Shown: one piece after another, positions 25,117 to 33,398 of the stretch
How positions within the stretch are numbered: the first letter of the stretch is position 1
Layout of the letters: every line of letters begins with the position of its first letter
Source of the DNA: a virus
Length of the DNA stretch: 58,955 nucleotides
IMG/VR virus record: IMGVR_UViG_3300043776_000546
Span: 1 to 58,955 of that record
Direction: 5' to 3' (one strand)
Position numbers and translations under genes: made by a program
Notes under the pieces: generated by a model
What the model saw: only the letters and a program-made list of their open reading frames with translations
Told to the model about the DNA's origin: nothing
Databases searched by the model: none

Positions 25117-27692
25117 GCAAGCTGTACATCGACTCTGAAACGTGCGGGCTGCACAGCATGATGGTGCTGTTGCAGTATGCGCAGGACGAGGGGCCGATCA
25201 ACCTCCATGAGGTCTGGCGGCGGCCAATCCGTGAGACGTTGCGCCTGATCGAATGGCTGTGCGAACACACGGTCGTGGGCTTCAACTTGTCGTTCGACTG
25301 GTTCCATATCGCCAAAATCTACACCATCTTCCGCCTTTGCAACCCGGACTGGATTCCGCGGGAGCACATCAACGAGATCGCCCTGCTGGAGCGCCGCGGG
25401 CAGGATGGGCCGTGCGTCAAGCCGGCCTGTGCCCTGGACCTGATGCTCCATTCCCGCAAGGGGCCGTACCAGTCGCTCATGGCCCGCGAGGACATCCGCA
25501 TCAAGCGGGTGCCTTCCGCGCTGGCCTACGCCCTCGCTTCTGAGTTGGAGGGCCGTGTCCAACTGGATAACATCTACTTTGCCAAGTCGGCTGACCCGAA
25601 CGCTCCCAAGTGGCAGGTCTTCGACCGCAAGGATCGCTACGGCGACATCGACACCGATTTCAAGGATGTCGTGTTGCGCTTCAACCCAGCCGGCGGCCTC
25701 AAGTTCCTCGCCGAACACGCGATGGGATTCAAGCCCAAGTTCCACTTCAAGGACGTTGAGCCTTCTACGGCTTGGCGGCCTTACGAGCTGGGCTATGCGC
25801 CCACGGCGTTGGCCGTTTCGTCGCCCGACAAGAATTGGGAGGTGTGGGGCAAGAAGAAGGGCAAGCGGGTCAAGGTGGCCGTCGAAGAGCAACTGACGGA
25901 CCCAGCCCTGAACCTGGACGACCCGCACGACGACGAGGAAGTGGTCCCCAAGAAGGCGAAGCCCAAGCCAGGCGATGATGTCTTGTTGGGATATGCCTGG
26001 CCCGGCGTGATCGACAAGCACATTGAGCACTGGGCCACGCGGCCGGACGCCCGCGAGTACGCCAACGATGACATCGTTTACACGCGGGCGCTCGACAAGC
26101 ACTTCGGCTGTCCGACGCCAGGCGACAACGACTCGACGCTGGCCTGCATGGTCCCGGTCGTCCGATGGCACGGCTTCTCCATCAACAAGGCCGGCATGGG
26201 CGAACTGCTCGCCAAGGCCGAGGCCGTGGTCGCCAACTCCCCGGTCAACATCAACAAGCCAGGTGAGGTCCGAGCCTACATCACGGCCGCAATGGACTCC
26301 ACCGAGACGATCATCCTCGAAGAGTCCACCAAGAAAAGCAATCTGGAGGCCATCAACAACTGGGAGATCGCGGCTCCCGAGCCCTGCGGCCGATGCGAAG
26401 GCAGGCCGGGCTGCGTCCGCTGCGGCGGCACGGGCACGATCCAGCCGGGCAAGCACCCGGCCGCCGTCCGGTCCAAGGCAATCCTGGACGTGAAGGTCGC
26501 CGCCAAGGAAGTGGAACTGTACAAGAAGCTGCTGCTGGCCGGCAAGTTCCACGCCAGCTTCGTCGTGATCGGCACGCTCTCAAGCCGCATGGCCGGGGCT
26601 GACGGCCTGAACCCGCAGGGCATCAAGCACGCCAAGGACGTGCGCAAGATGTTCCCGTTGTTCTGGGAGGACATGATCCTCTGCGGCGGCGACTTCGACT
26701 CGTTCGAGGTGACGATTGCCGACGCCGTGTACAACGATCCGGCCCTCCGCAAGGACCTGACCACCAAAGGCCCCTGCCCGAAGTGCGGCGGCACCGGTAT
26801 CGAAAAGAAGAAGGGCGGCCCTTGCGGCGAGTGCGAGACCACCGGCATGACGCCGCAGAAGCTCCATGCCCTGTTCGGCATGGCCCTGTCCGGTCTGTCC
26901 TATGCCGAGGTCATCAATTCCAGCGGCACGGAGAACGACTGGTACGACAAGGGCAAACGTGGCGTGTTCGCCCTGGTATACGGCGGCGACTGGAATACGC
27001 TGGTGCAGAAACTCGGTGTTACCGAGGCTCGGGCCAAGGCCGCCTACGCGGACTTCGTGAAGCGCTACCCCGGCATCGACAAGGCCCGCCGCAAGACCTT
27101 TGACGCCTTCTGCTCCATGCGGCAACCCGCAGGCATCGGGAGTGCGGTGGTCTGGGCAACGCCGGCCGAGTACATCGAAACCTTCCTCGGCTTCCGCCGC
27201 TACTTCAGTCTGGAAAACAAAATCTGCCAGGCCCTCTTCGACCTGGCCCGCAACCCGCCGAAGCATTGGCGAGCGTGCAAGGTCAAGGTGGTGCGGCGGG
27301 ATCGCGTGCAGACAGCCGGCGGGGCCGTCGCCAGCGCACTCTATGGTGCCGCATTCCAGATGCAGGCGGCCAACATGCGAGCGGCGGCCAACCACGAAAT
27401 CCAGAGCCCTGGTGCGGAAATTACGAAGTCTGTCCAGCGGCGGCTGTGGGACTTGCAGCCTGCGGGTGTCCATCCGTTGCGGCTTGCCCCGCTGAACGTC
27501 CACGATGAATTGATGGTCGTGGCGATGCACAGCATCGTCACCGCGATCACGGCCAATGTCCGCGAGGTCGTGGAATCCTTCCGCGGCCATGTCCCGCTGG
27601 TGGGCATGACCTGGTTCGAGGGAATGGACAACTGGGCCGAGAAGAAGGGCGGTGCCGCCCCGGTCAAGATTCGAGCCCCGGAGATGATGTAA
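25113..27692 (+). CDS. Family A DNA polymerase with zinc-ribbon insertions
   Basis: 859 residues. The 3'-5' exonuclease has Exo I YIDSET (Asp7, Glu9), Exo II FNLSFD (Asn58, Asp62) and Exo III YANDD (316-320). Polymerase motif A is GGDFDSFE (Asp527, Glu532), motif B KGKRGVFALVYGG (613-625) and motif C VHDE (797-799). Two Cys4 clusters are inserted: CGRCEGRPGCVRCGGTG (425-441) before motif A and CPKCGGTG with CGEC (555-574) between motifs A and B. These look like DnaJ-type zinc ribbons. An acidic/Lys-rich linker (about 260-290) separates Exo II from Exo III. It is the main phage replicative polymerase and is coupled to its neighbours by ATGA and TAATG overlaps. Confidence 0.93.
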   Translation: MSKLYIDSETCGLHSMMVLLQYAQDEGPINLHEVWRRPIRETLRLIEWLCEHTVVGFNLSFDWFHIAKIYTIFRLCNPDWIPREHINEIALLERRGQDGPCVKPACALDLMLHSRKGPYQSLMAREDIRIKRVPSALAYALASELEGRVQLDNIYFAKSADPNAPKWQVFDRKDRYGDIDTDFKDVVLRFNPAGGLKFLAEHAMGFKPKFHFKDVEPSTAWRPYELGYAPTALAVSSPDKNWEVWGKKKGKRVKVAVEEQLTDPALNLDDPHDDEEVVPKKAKPKPGDDVLLGYAWPGVIDKHIEHWATRPDAREYANDDIVYTRALDKHFGCPTPGDNDSTLACMVPVVRWHGFSINKAGMGELLAKAEAVVANSPVNINKPGEVRAYITAAMDSTETIILEESTKKSNLEAINNWEIAAPEPCGRCEGRPGCVRCGGTGTIQPGKHPAAVRSKAILDVKVAAKEVELYKKLLLAGKFHASFVVIGTLSSRMAGADGLNPQGIKHAKDVRKMFPLFWEDMILCGGDFDSFEVTIADAVYNDPALRKDLTTKGPCPKCGGTGIEKKKGGPCGECETTGMTPQKLHALFGMALSGLSYAEVINSSGTENDWYDKGKRGVFALVYGGDWNTLVQKLGVTEARAKAAYADFVKRYPGIDKARRKTFDAFCSMRQPAGIGSAVVWATPAEYIETFLGFRRYFSLENKICQALFDLARNPPKHWRACKVKVVRRDRVQTAGGAVASALYGAAFQMQAANMRAAANHEIQSPGAEITKSVQRRLWDLQPAGVHPLRLAPLNVHDELMVVAMHSIVTAITANVREVVESFRGHVPLVGMTWFEGMDNWAEKKGGAAPVKIRAPEMM

Positions 27693-28003
27693 TGCGCTAC
27701 ACAGACAGCTACGAGATCGAGTTCAAGACACCCGGCGGCGAGTGGGAAAGTGTGGGCCACGTCTATCCTCACTACGTCTGGCAGATCGTTTGCCCTTGGT
27801 ACTTCCTCGGGCTGGTCCGCTGGCCGCGGATTGTCAACGCGGCGGCTGTTGAAGACCTACAGGCGCGCCACACTGCCGTGATGGCAGCCGTAGCCTTTTG
27901 CCTGACGGGCCCGAGAACCTACTACCGCATCTGGCGATGGGAGCGTCGTGGCTGGCGGCTGCGACGGACGCTGGACGGCGGCTGGGAAGGCATGTTGCCG
28001 TGA
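27692..28003 (+). CDS. Hypothetical protein coupled to polymerase
   Basis: 103 residues rich in Trp and Tyr. Starts on the last base of the polymerase stop (TAATG) and ends in a GTGA junction with the nuclease gene. No domain recognised. Confidence 0.5.
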   Translation: MRYTDSYEIEFKTPGGEWESVGHVYPHYVWQIVCPWYFLGLVRWPRIVNAAAVEDLQARHTAVMAAVAFCLTGPRTYYRIWRWERRGWRLRRTLDGGWEGMLP

Positions 28004-28410
28004 AGAAGGTTTGCCGCCCGAAGCACGGCCCAGAATGGCATATCCAGAAGGACGTTATCAGGTATCTGATCGCCCGCGGCTGGCACGTTGAACACACCCA
28101 CGGCAATCTCTATCAGACCGGCTTTCCTGATCTGTTCGCGGCCCACAAGAAATGGGGCACCCGCTGGATCGACTGCAAGCAGCCGAAGAAGTACAGCTTC
28201 ACCAAAGCACAAAAACAGAAGTGGCCTCTGTGGGAGTCCTTTGGCATCGGAATCTGGATTCTGACGGCGGGCACCCAAGCGGAATACGACAAGTTGTTCA
28301 ACCTGCCGAATTGGCGTGCCTATTGGAAGGAGTCCTGGGGCCGGATTCCTACGCAGGCTGACATCGACCGGATGCTCGACGAGCTAGTGCGCGAAGGCCA
28401 ATCAGCCTGA
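28000..28410 (+). CDS. VRR-NUC-type PD-(D/E)XK nuclease
   Basis: 136 residues from GTG 28000 (GTGA overlap). PEWHIQKDVIRYLIARGW, GFPDLFAAHKKW and RWIDCKQPKKY carry the Glu, PD and D-x-K residues of a VRR-NUC/PD-(D/E)XK core (about 12, 43-44, 58-60). It is likely to cut branched or flap DNA during replication or recombination, consistent with its place after the polymerase. Confidence 0.78.
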   Translation: MKKVCRPKHGPEWHIQKDVIRYLIARGWHVEHTHGNLYQTGFPDLFAAHKKWGTRWIDCKQPKKYSFTKAQKQKWPLWESFGIGIWILTAGTQAEYDKLFNLPNWRAYWKESWGRIPTQADIDRMLDELVREGQSA

Positions 28411-28455
28411 TCTACCGCGCCAGCACACCGCTCAACCTTCAACTGCGGAGACGCT

Positions 28456-28935
28456 ATGCGCCTATTACGCAAGCCGGAACGCTGGATGTGTCTGCCGGCA
28501 TCCTTTGCGATAGTCCTGGATCTGCCGCTCAGCGACATCTTCAGGGAGATCGGCCACGACGGCAGCCAGATCATGTGGCCTGATCTGCTGGAGCCCACTT
28601 GTCGGCGCGCCTTTCACCCCCAGGAGTTGATCCACGTTTGCTTGAGTCACGGCCACGCTGCCACGCGAATCGAGTTGTTTCCCGTCCTGTGTCCGACGCC
28701 TAACGGCGGCAAGCACATTATCGACTACCCGGATGACAACTGGGTCCGCTTCACACGGGTCATTGATCTCAGCCGCGGCGTGATTGAAGGCGTCGGCCAG
28801 CGTTGCGGTCATGCGGTCGCCTATGAGTACGGGCACATCTTCGACCCGGATGGCCACGAGTACGACTACTCGCGCGAAGCCTGTGAGCAACGAGGCTTCT
28901 TCACACAGCATCTCTGGCGCATTGACAGGATTTGA
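28456..28935 (+). CDS. Peptidase C39-like (cysteine-protease-fold) protein
   Basis: 159 residues. WMCLPASFAIVLDLPL (Cys12), GHAVAYEYGHIFDPDG (His, then Asp) give the Cys-His-Asp layout of a papain/C39-like fold seen in many phage proteins. The substrate is unknown. A second protein of this kind is at 50613. A short 45-base gap precedes it. Confidence 0.55.
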   Translation: MRLLRKPERWMCLPASFAIVLDLPLSDIFREIGHDGSQIMWPDLLEPTCRRAFHPQELIHVCLSHGHAATRIELFPVLCPTPNGGKHIIDYPDDNWVRFTRVIDLSRGVIEGVGQRCGHAVAYEYGHIFDPDGHEYDYSREACEQRGFFTQHLWRIDRI

Positions 28936-28937
28936 GC

Positions 28938-29564
28938 ATGGCATCCAGTGTTGACCGGAATAACGAACTGTTCCCCTTGGTCGTCGCCGGGAATGCCGCA
29001 GCCCGCACGGCGCTGATCGACGAGAACATGGTTCTCGTGGTACTCAAAGCAGACTCGTTGATTAAGCAAGTCCCGAGCATCAGCTACCTCCGCGATGATT
29101 TGATTAGTGCAGGTTACATCGGTCTGGTGATTGCTGTCAATAAAGTGGCACAGGGCAGGATGACAAATGCGCGCGGCTTGAACTGCTACCTTGGTCGCTG
29201 TGTGCGGCGCGAAATGTTGGAATTGCTGCCGCACGAGCGGCCGATTCACGTCCCCAAACGATCTAGTGCTGTCGCCCGCAACCCGGCGAGTGTGTCCTGG
29301 AACGTGCAGCCAATTGAAATACCGGTGGTTGTGAACACCCTTCCTGACGGTCTCCAAACCGATTCACCCACCGCTGCCGTGGAGCTACGAGACATTTTTG
29401 CGGTGTGCTGCAAATCAGACCGGGAGCGCGAATGCCTGCGACTACGGGAAGAAGGCTACACGTTCGTGGAAATCGGTGAGCACCTGGGCATCGGCAAATC
29501 CCTGGCGCAACGGATATTCACCCGGCTACGCGCCCGCATCTATTCACACCTGGAAAAGCCATGA
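28938..29564 (+). CDS. Sigma-70-family RNA polymerase sigma factor
   Basis: 208 residues from ATG 28938. Region 2-like DLISAGYIGLVIAVNKV, an intervening region with basic patches (VPKRSSAVARN) and region 4-like RECLRLREEGYTFVEIGEHL with GIGKSLAQRIFTRLRARI. The layout fits a compact alternative (group 3/4-like) sigma factor. Phage sigma factors redirect host RNA polymerase to phage promoters. The five-copy motif ACTCTAA-N14-GTTGATTTAACTAWTAG is the obvious candidate target. It overlaps the next gene by ATGA. Confidence 0.82.
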   Translation: MASSVDRNNELFPLVVAGNAAARTALIDENMVLVVLKADSLIKQVPSISYLRDDLISAGYIGLVIAVNKVAQGRMTNARGLNCYLGRCVRREMLELLPHERPIHVPKRSSAVARNPASVSWNVQPIEIPVVVNTLPDGLQTDSPTAAVELRDIFAVCCKSDRERECLRLREEGYTFVEIGEHLGIGKSLAQRIFTRLRARIYSHLEKP

Positions 29565-30133
29565 TCCGACGCATCTTCTTGGACCTGGATGATACCTGCA
29601 ACACGCTGGCCATGCACGTCTTGTACTGCGTGGGTTGCCCGGTCAATCCCCGAGACTACCGGCAGCATCCTGTGGCCTTCGGCTACGAAATCCACGAGGC
29701 AGCCAATCATTTGCTCGGCCGTCCCAAGTTCGCCAACGCCGGCCAGTTCTGGTCCACCATCACCCGGACCGATTGGGCCGAGTGTCCCACCTCCGAAATC
29801 TTCCCGCGGATTCTGTTGCGGGCGGCCCGGCTGGTCGGGCGCGAGAACGTCTGCATTGCCACGGGCCCGACGAAATGCCCCGAGAGCCTATCCGGTAAGC
29901 TGGATTGGATTCACCGGGTCATGCCGCATTGGATGCACCGCCAATACGCAATCACGCCTCGCAAGCACCTCTTCGCCCGCCCGGACGCCCTGCTGATCGA
30001 CGATCTGGAAGCCAATCTGGATCGTTTCCAGGCTGGCGGTGGTCATGGCATCCTGGTGCCCCGGCCGTGGAACAGGCTACGGGGCGCGGACCCGTTCGAT
30101 GCGATCGATGGGCAACTGGAAAATCTTTTCTGA
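29561..30133 (+). CDS. HAD-like 5'(3')-deoxyribonucleotidase
   Basis: 190 residues. HAD motifs FLDLDDT (Asp8, Asp10), IATGP and the acidic ALLIDD are those of the NT5C-type deoxyribonucleotidase group. It would dephosphorylate dNMPs or 3'-phosphates. It could also trim 3' phosphates for the RNA or DNA ligases encoded downstream. It ends just before motif copy 2. Confidence 0.72.
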   Translation: MIRRIFLDLDDTCNTLAMHVLYCVGCPVNPRDYRQHPVAFGYEIHEAANHLLGRPKFANAGQFWSTITRTDWAECPTSEIFPRILLRAARLVGRENVCIATGPTKCPESLSGKLDWIHRVMPHWMHRQYAITPRKHLFARPDALLIDDLEANLDRFQAGGGHGILVPRPWNRLRGADPFDAIDGQLENLF

Positions 30134-30147
30134 TTTTCCACGGACTC

Positions 30148-30185
30148 ACTCTAATTTTGGCCCCCGGCGTTGATTTAACTAATAG
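30148..30185 (+). promoter_or_regulatory. Promoter-like motif, copy 2
   Basis: ACTCTAA, 14 bases, GTTGATTTAACTAATAG, in the gap 30134-30212. It heads the ligase block, 27 bases before the next ATG. Confidence 0.75.
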
Positions 30186-30212
30186 GCACCCATTTTGACC
30201 GGAGATCAAACG

Positions 30213-30392
30213 ATGCACGAAGTCGAGTTCATTCCCGCGGAATGGCTGGAACGCTCCCTGTGGGCGGCAATGCGCGGTCAGACGTTGCTTTGCTACAGCC
30301 GGCCGGTGATGGTCGAACGCCGCATCCAGACCCGGCGGACGGCCGACATGACATTGCTGATTCAATCCGCACTCTTGGCAAAGGCGGCATGA
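30213..30392 (+). CDS. Hypothetical small protein
   Basis: 59 residues from ATG 30213, ggag at eight bases upstream. No domain recognised. Its stop overlaps the ligase ATG (ATGA). Confidence 0.5.
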   Translation: MHEVEFIPAEWLERSLWAAMRGQTLLCYSRPVMVERRIQTRRTADMTLLIQSALLAKAA

Positions 30393-31543
30393 TGGCGCGA
30401 CGCGAATTCCTGCAACTGGCCGACCATTACGACCCATCCAAGAGTACGGTGGCCGGCTGGTTCATTTCCGAGAAACTCGACGGCACCCGTTGCTTCTGGG
30501 ACGGCGGCCTGTCCCGCGGACTGGCCACGGACACCATCCCTTGGGCCAGCATCATCGACCCGAAGACCGGCAAGCGAAAGGCGAAGATCAAGCCGGTGGC
30601 CACGGGGCTCTGGTCCCGCTACGGCAATCCGATCCTCGCCCCGGACACGTTCCTAAACCAGCTTCCGTGCTGTCCGCTCGACGGCGAGCTATGGGCCAGG
30701 CGGGGCAACTTCCAACTGTGCCGGTCGATCTGCGGTGGCGACGAGCCCGATCCCCGTTTCGAGAAGCAGATCGTCTATGCCGTCTACTCGGCCCCGCCGC
30801 TGGCAGCCGTGTTCGGCACGGGCGAGATCAAGAACACCAACATGGTGTGCAATCTCGACTACATCGGCATCGAGCAGTGGGTTCGCCGCCGGGTGGACGC
30901 ACTGGGTCGGGAGCCGGCCTGCGAGGGCGTGCCGATCCCGAAACGCTGCCTGGCCGACGACTACAAGTACCTGCCCCTGGGTGTGCCGTTCTCGGATGAA
31001 GTCCGCTTCCTGGCCGGCAACTTGGACAATGGCCCCGAGTCCAAGTGCTATCTCCATCCGCAAACGAAGTTGATCGACATTGCCGACGAGGCCGCCCAGC
31101 AGGTGGAGGCGTTCCTGCAACGGGTTCTGGACAAGGGCGGCGAAGGCGTCGTGATTCGCAATCCGAATGCCGTGTGGACGCCAAAGCGCCACAAGGGCCT
31201 GCTGAAATACAAGCCCTTCGAGGACGCCGAGGCCCGCATCATCGGCTTCACTTCCGGCCGCGAGACAACGAAGGGCAGCAAGCACCTCGGTCGGATTGGG
31301 GCGCTCATCACCGACTACAAGGGCAAGCGGCTCGAATTGTCCGGTTTGACCGACGCCGAGCGCGAGTTCTCGTCCAGCGAGATGGGCGTCTTCGCATCGG
31401 CCAACCCCGGCATGGACATGCCCGACTGGTTTCAGGGCCGTGCCTTCAAGAAGGGCCAGGCGGTCACGTTCAAGTACCGCGAGCTATCGGATGACGGCAT
31501 CCCGAAAGAGGCGCGGTACTGGCGACCGAGGGACGTGGAATGA
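30389..31543 (+). CDS. ATP-dependent DNA ligase
   Basis: 384 residues. Adenylation motif SEKLDGTR (Lys29), motif III-like LDGELW, motif IV GGEGVVIR and motif V LLKYKPFE, followed by an OB-type C-terminus. It seals nicked DNA during replication and repair. It is the second gene downstream of motif copy 2. It starts at ATG 30389 (ATGA overlap); a second ATG follows immediately. Confidence 0.9.
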   Translation: MMARREFLQLADHYDPSKSTVAGWFISEKLDGTRCFWDGGLSRGLATDTIPWASIIDPKTGKRKAKIKPVATGLWSRYGNPILAPDTFLNQLPCCPLDGELWARRGNFQLCRSICGGDEPDPRFEKQIVYAVYSAPPLAAVFGTGEIKNTNMVCNLDYIGIEQWVRRRVDALGREPACEGVPIPKRCLADDYKYLPLGVPFSDEVRFLAGNLDNGPESKCYLHPQTKLIDIADEAAQQVEAFLQRVLDKGGEGVVIRNPNAVWTPKRHKGLLKYKPFEDAEARIIGFTSGRETTKGSKHLGRIGALITDYKGKRLELSGLTDAEREFSSSEMGVFASANPGMDMPDWFQGRAFKKGQAVTFKYRELSDDGIPKEARYWRPRDVE

Positions 31544-32058
31544 AGACGGGTATCGGCAGTCACACCCGCGCCGTCCGGGGAGCAACCGACTGCTGGCTGA
31601 CGCCGCCGGAGGTCATCAGGGCACTGGCGCCTTTCGACCTTGACCCCTGTGCCGCTCCCGGCCAGCCGTGGACGACAGCAAAGCATCAGTACACCCCGCC
31701 GCAAGACGGCCTGCAACTGCCGTGGTTCGGCCGAGTGTGGCTTAATCCGCCCTATGGCCAACAGACAGGGCTGTGGTTGGATCGTCTGAGTCAGCACGGC
31801 AACGGAATCGCTTTGGTTTTCGCCCGAACCGAGACGGCAATGTTCTTTGAGCATGTCTGGAGCAAAGTCGCCGGAGTCCTGTTTCTGGAGGGCCGGTTGT
31901 ATTTCTGCCAACTGGACGGAACCAGGGCCAAAGGCAACGCTGGCGGGCCATCTGTGTTATTGGCCTACGGCGCGGAGAACGCCCAAGTGTTGCAGGGCTG
32001 CTCATTAGAGGGCGCGTACTGCACGACGATCGAGAGGCCGCGAAGGAAACAGCCATGA
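31540..32058 (+). CDS. Phage Dam-type N6-adenine methyltransferase
   Basis: 172 residues of the phage N-6-adenine methyltransferase family (Dam/PF05869 type): DCWLTPPEVIRAL, FDLDPCAAP and VWLNPPYG (Asn69-Pro-Pro-Tyr72). Third DNA methyltransferase of the window. ATGA overlap with the ligase gene and with the next gene. Confidence 0.85.
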   Translation: MKTGIGSHTRAVRGATDCWLTPPEVIRALAPFDLDPCAAPGQPWTTAKHQYTPPQDGLQLPWFGRVWLNPPYGQQTGLWLDRLSQHGNGIALVFARTETAMFFEHVWSKVAGVLFLEGRLYFCQLDGTRAKGNAGGPSVLLAYGAENAQVLQGCSLEGAYCTTIERPRRKQP

Positions 32059-32834
32059 CGAGTCGCACCTCAGTACCTTCAGCGAGAAAGCCACCAATGT
32101 CCGTCCGTAACCCGAAGCAGGAAGGCACGCCGTTCTGGGACTGTATCCCACAGGTTGGCCCATGCCCGATCGCCTGCGACCAGTGTTTCTACAACCGCCC
32201 CGGTGCGTACTACGTGCCCATCGACCGGCCGCACGTCCCAACAGGCACGGAGGTCGGCGATGGCATCGTGCGGATGAACTGCGGCAACGATTCCAACAAC
32301 CAGCGGGAGTTGGTGATCGAGACCGCCCAGCGGTACAAGCGGTTCTTCTTCAACACCAGCATCCCGCGATACGACTTCCCCGGCCCCGTCGTCCTGACGG
32401 CCAACCCGAAGGAGGAAGACGAGAGCAAGTACGCCATGCCGAACTGGCACATGGACGACTGGTACTCGCCGGCCGCAAACCTGATGTTCGTGCGGCTCCG
32501 CACGTCGGCCACCAACCTGCTCCTGGTGGACAAGGCCGTGGCAGCGTGGACGGCCGCCAAGGTGCCGTGCGTCATTACCTTCATGGCCTACTACGACCAT
32601 GAGCCGAACCTGCCGGCGGACCTGGCGTTCAAGGGCCAGTGCTACGAGTGGCGCGTGCGGCACATCAACTCGTACTGGTGCCCGACGAAAGAGTTCATGC
32701 GCTGGGTCATGCTTCGCTACGCCGGCAATCGCCTGGTGAGCATGTGCAGCAGCATTGGGTCCGCCTACTGCCGCGATTGCCGCAACTGCGAGACCCACTA
32801 CCTGCAAACCATGAAGAGGCTCCGCCGTGAGTAA
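32055..32834 (+). CDS. Radical-SAM-like protein
   Basis: 259 residues. CPIACDQC (Cys37, Cys41, Cys44) is a CX3CX2C motif as in radical SAM enzymes. A second set of Cys lies near the C-terminus (YCRDCRNC), which could hold an auxiliary cluster. The central alpha/beta strands fit a partial TIM barrel. The substrate is unknown; a nucleic-acid or nucleotide modification is plausible because it lies between a DNA methyltransferase and ligases. It is not the DUF5131/Gp37 type. The first ATG (32055) overlaps the previous stop; M15 is an alternative start. Confidence 0.6.
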   Translation: MTSRTSVPSARKPPMSVRNPKQEGTPFWDCIPQVGPCPIACDQCFYNRPGAYYVPIDRPHVPTGTEVGDGIVRMNCGNDSNNQRELVIETAQRYKRFFFNTSIPRYDFPGPVVLTANPKEEDESKYAMPNWHMDDWYSPAANLMFVRLRTSATNLLLVDKAVAAWTAAKVPCVITFMAYYDHEPNLPADLAFKGQCYEWRVRHINSYWCPTKEFMRWVMLRYAGNRLVSMCSSIGSAYCRDCRNCETHYLQTMKRLRRE

Positions 32835-32982
32835 CGGGCTCGTCACCATCACCATCGCTGGCCTGGTGGCAGGTGTCGTCATCACGATCACCGCCCCGCC
32901 GGTCGCGGCCGTCCTCATGGTCGGCTGGATTTCCACTGTCTGGCTGATCGGCTACCTGATCCTCAAGAAGCAAGGGGGTTGA
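32827..32982 (+). CDS. Small membrane protein, one or two TM
   Basis: 51 residues, GTG start inside the end of the radical-SAM gene. Hydrophobic stretches at about 5-20 and 28-46, ending LKKQGG. A small phage membrane protein; role unknown. Confidence 0.55.
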   Translation: MSNGLVTITIAGLVAGVVITITAPPVAAVLMVGWISTVWLIGYLILKKQGG

Positions 32983-32985
32983 ACA

Positions 32986-33210
32986 ATGGCGTCCGCGCAA
33001 CAGAACCGCGACTTCACCACGGCCGTCGTTAGCCAGTATCCGCTGGACGAGGCCATCGACTGGATTCGCAGCAACATGGAGCCGGAGGACGTGTTCGAGC
33101 CCGAGACGCTCTTGGCCTGGGCCAAGGAGAACGCCCCCAGCCCCGAGGAAGTCTGCTCGCAGCGGGACCTGGAGAACTGGGCCGAAGAGAACGGCTTCAC
33201 CCAAGCATGA
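32986..33210 (+). CDS. Hypothetical small acidic phage protein
   Basis: 74 residues, acidic, ending LENWAEENGF. This kind of small protein (AIDWIRSNMEPEDVF) is familiar from phage early regions, but function is unknown. ATGA overlap with the next gene. Confidence 0.55.
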   Translation: MASAQQNRDFTTAVVSQYPLDEAIDWIRSNMEPEDVFEPETLLAWAKENAPSPEEVCSQRDLENWAEENGFTQA

Positions 33211-33386
33211 ACCTTCAGGCCGCAGTGAAACAGATCGACACGACGCTCGGCGAGGGTTACGCCAAGGCGCACCCCGAGCTTCTGGCCGCCTACGTGGTGG
33301 CGGACGCGCTGACCGAGATCGACAAAACGCTGGTCGAGACCGCCCAGACCATCGCCGACCTGGCCAAGCGATTCAGCCTCTTCTAA
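33207..33386 (+). CDS. Hypothetical helical protein
   Basis: 59 residues, ATG overlapping the previous stop, helical throughout. No domain recognised. Confidence 0.5.
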   Translation: MNLQAAVKQIDTTLGEGYAKAHPELLAAYVVADALTEIDKTLVETAQTIADLAKRFSLF

Positions 33387-33398
33387 GGGATTCCCTGC

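Noticed and set aside
7180-27692. A complete 2-aminoadenine (Z-genome) pathway
   Set aside because: Only a MazZ-like hydrolase and a family A polymerase are present; no PurZ or DatZ was found in the window.
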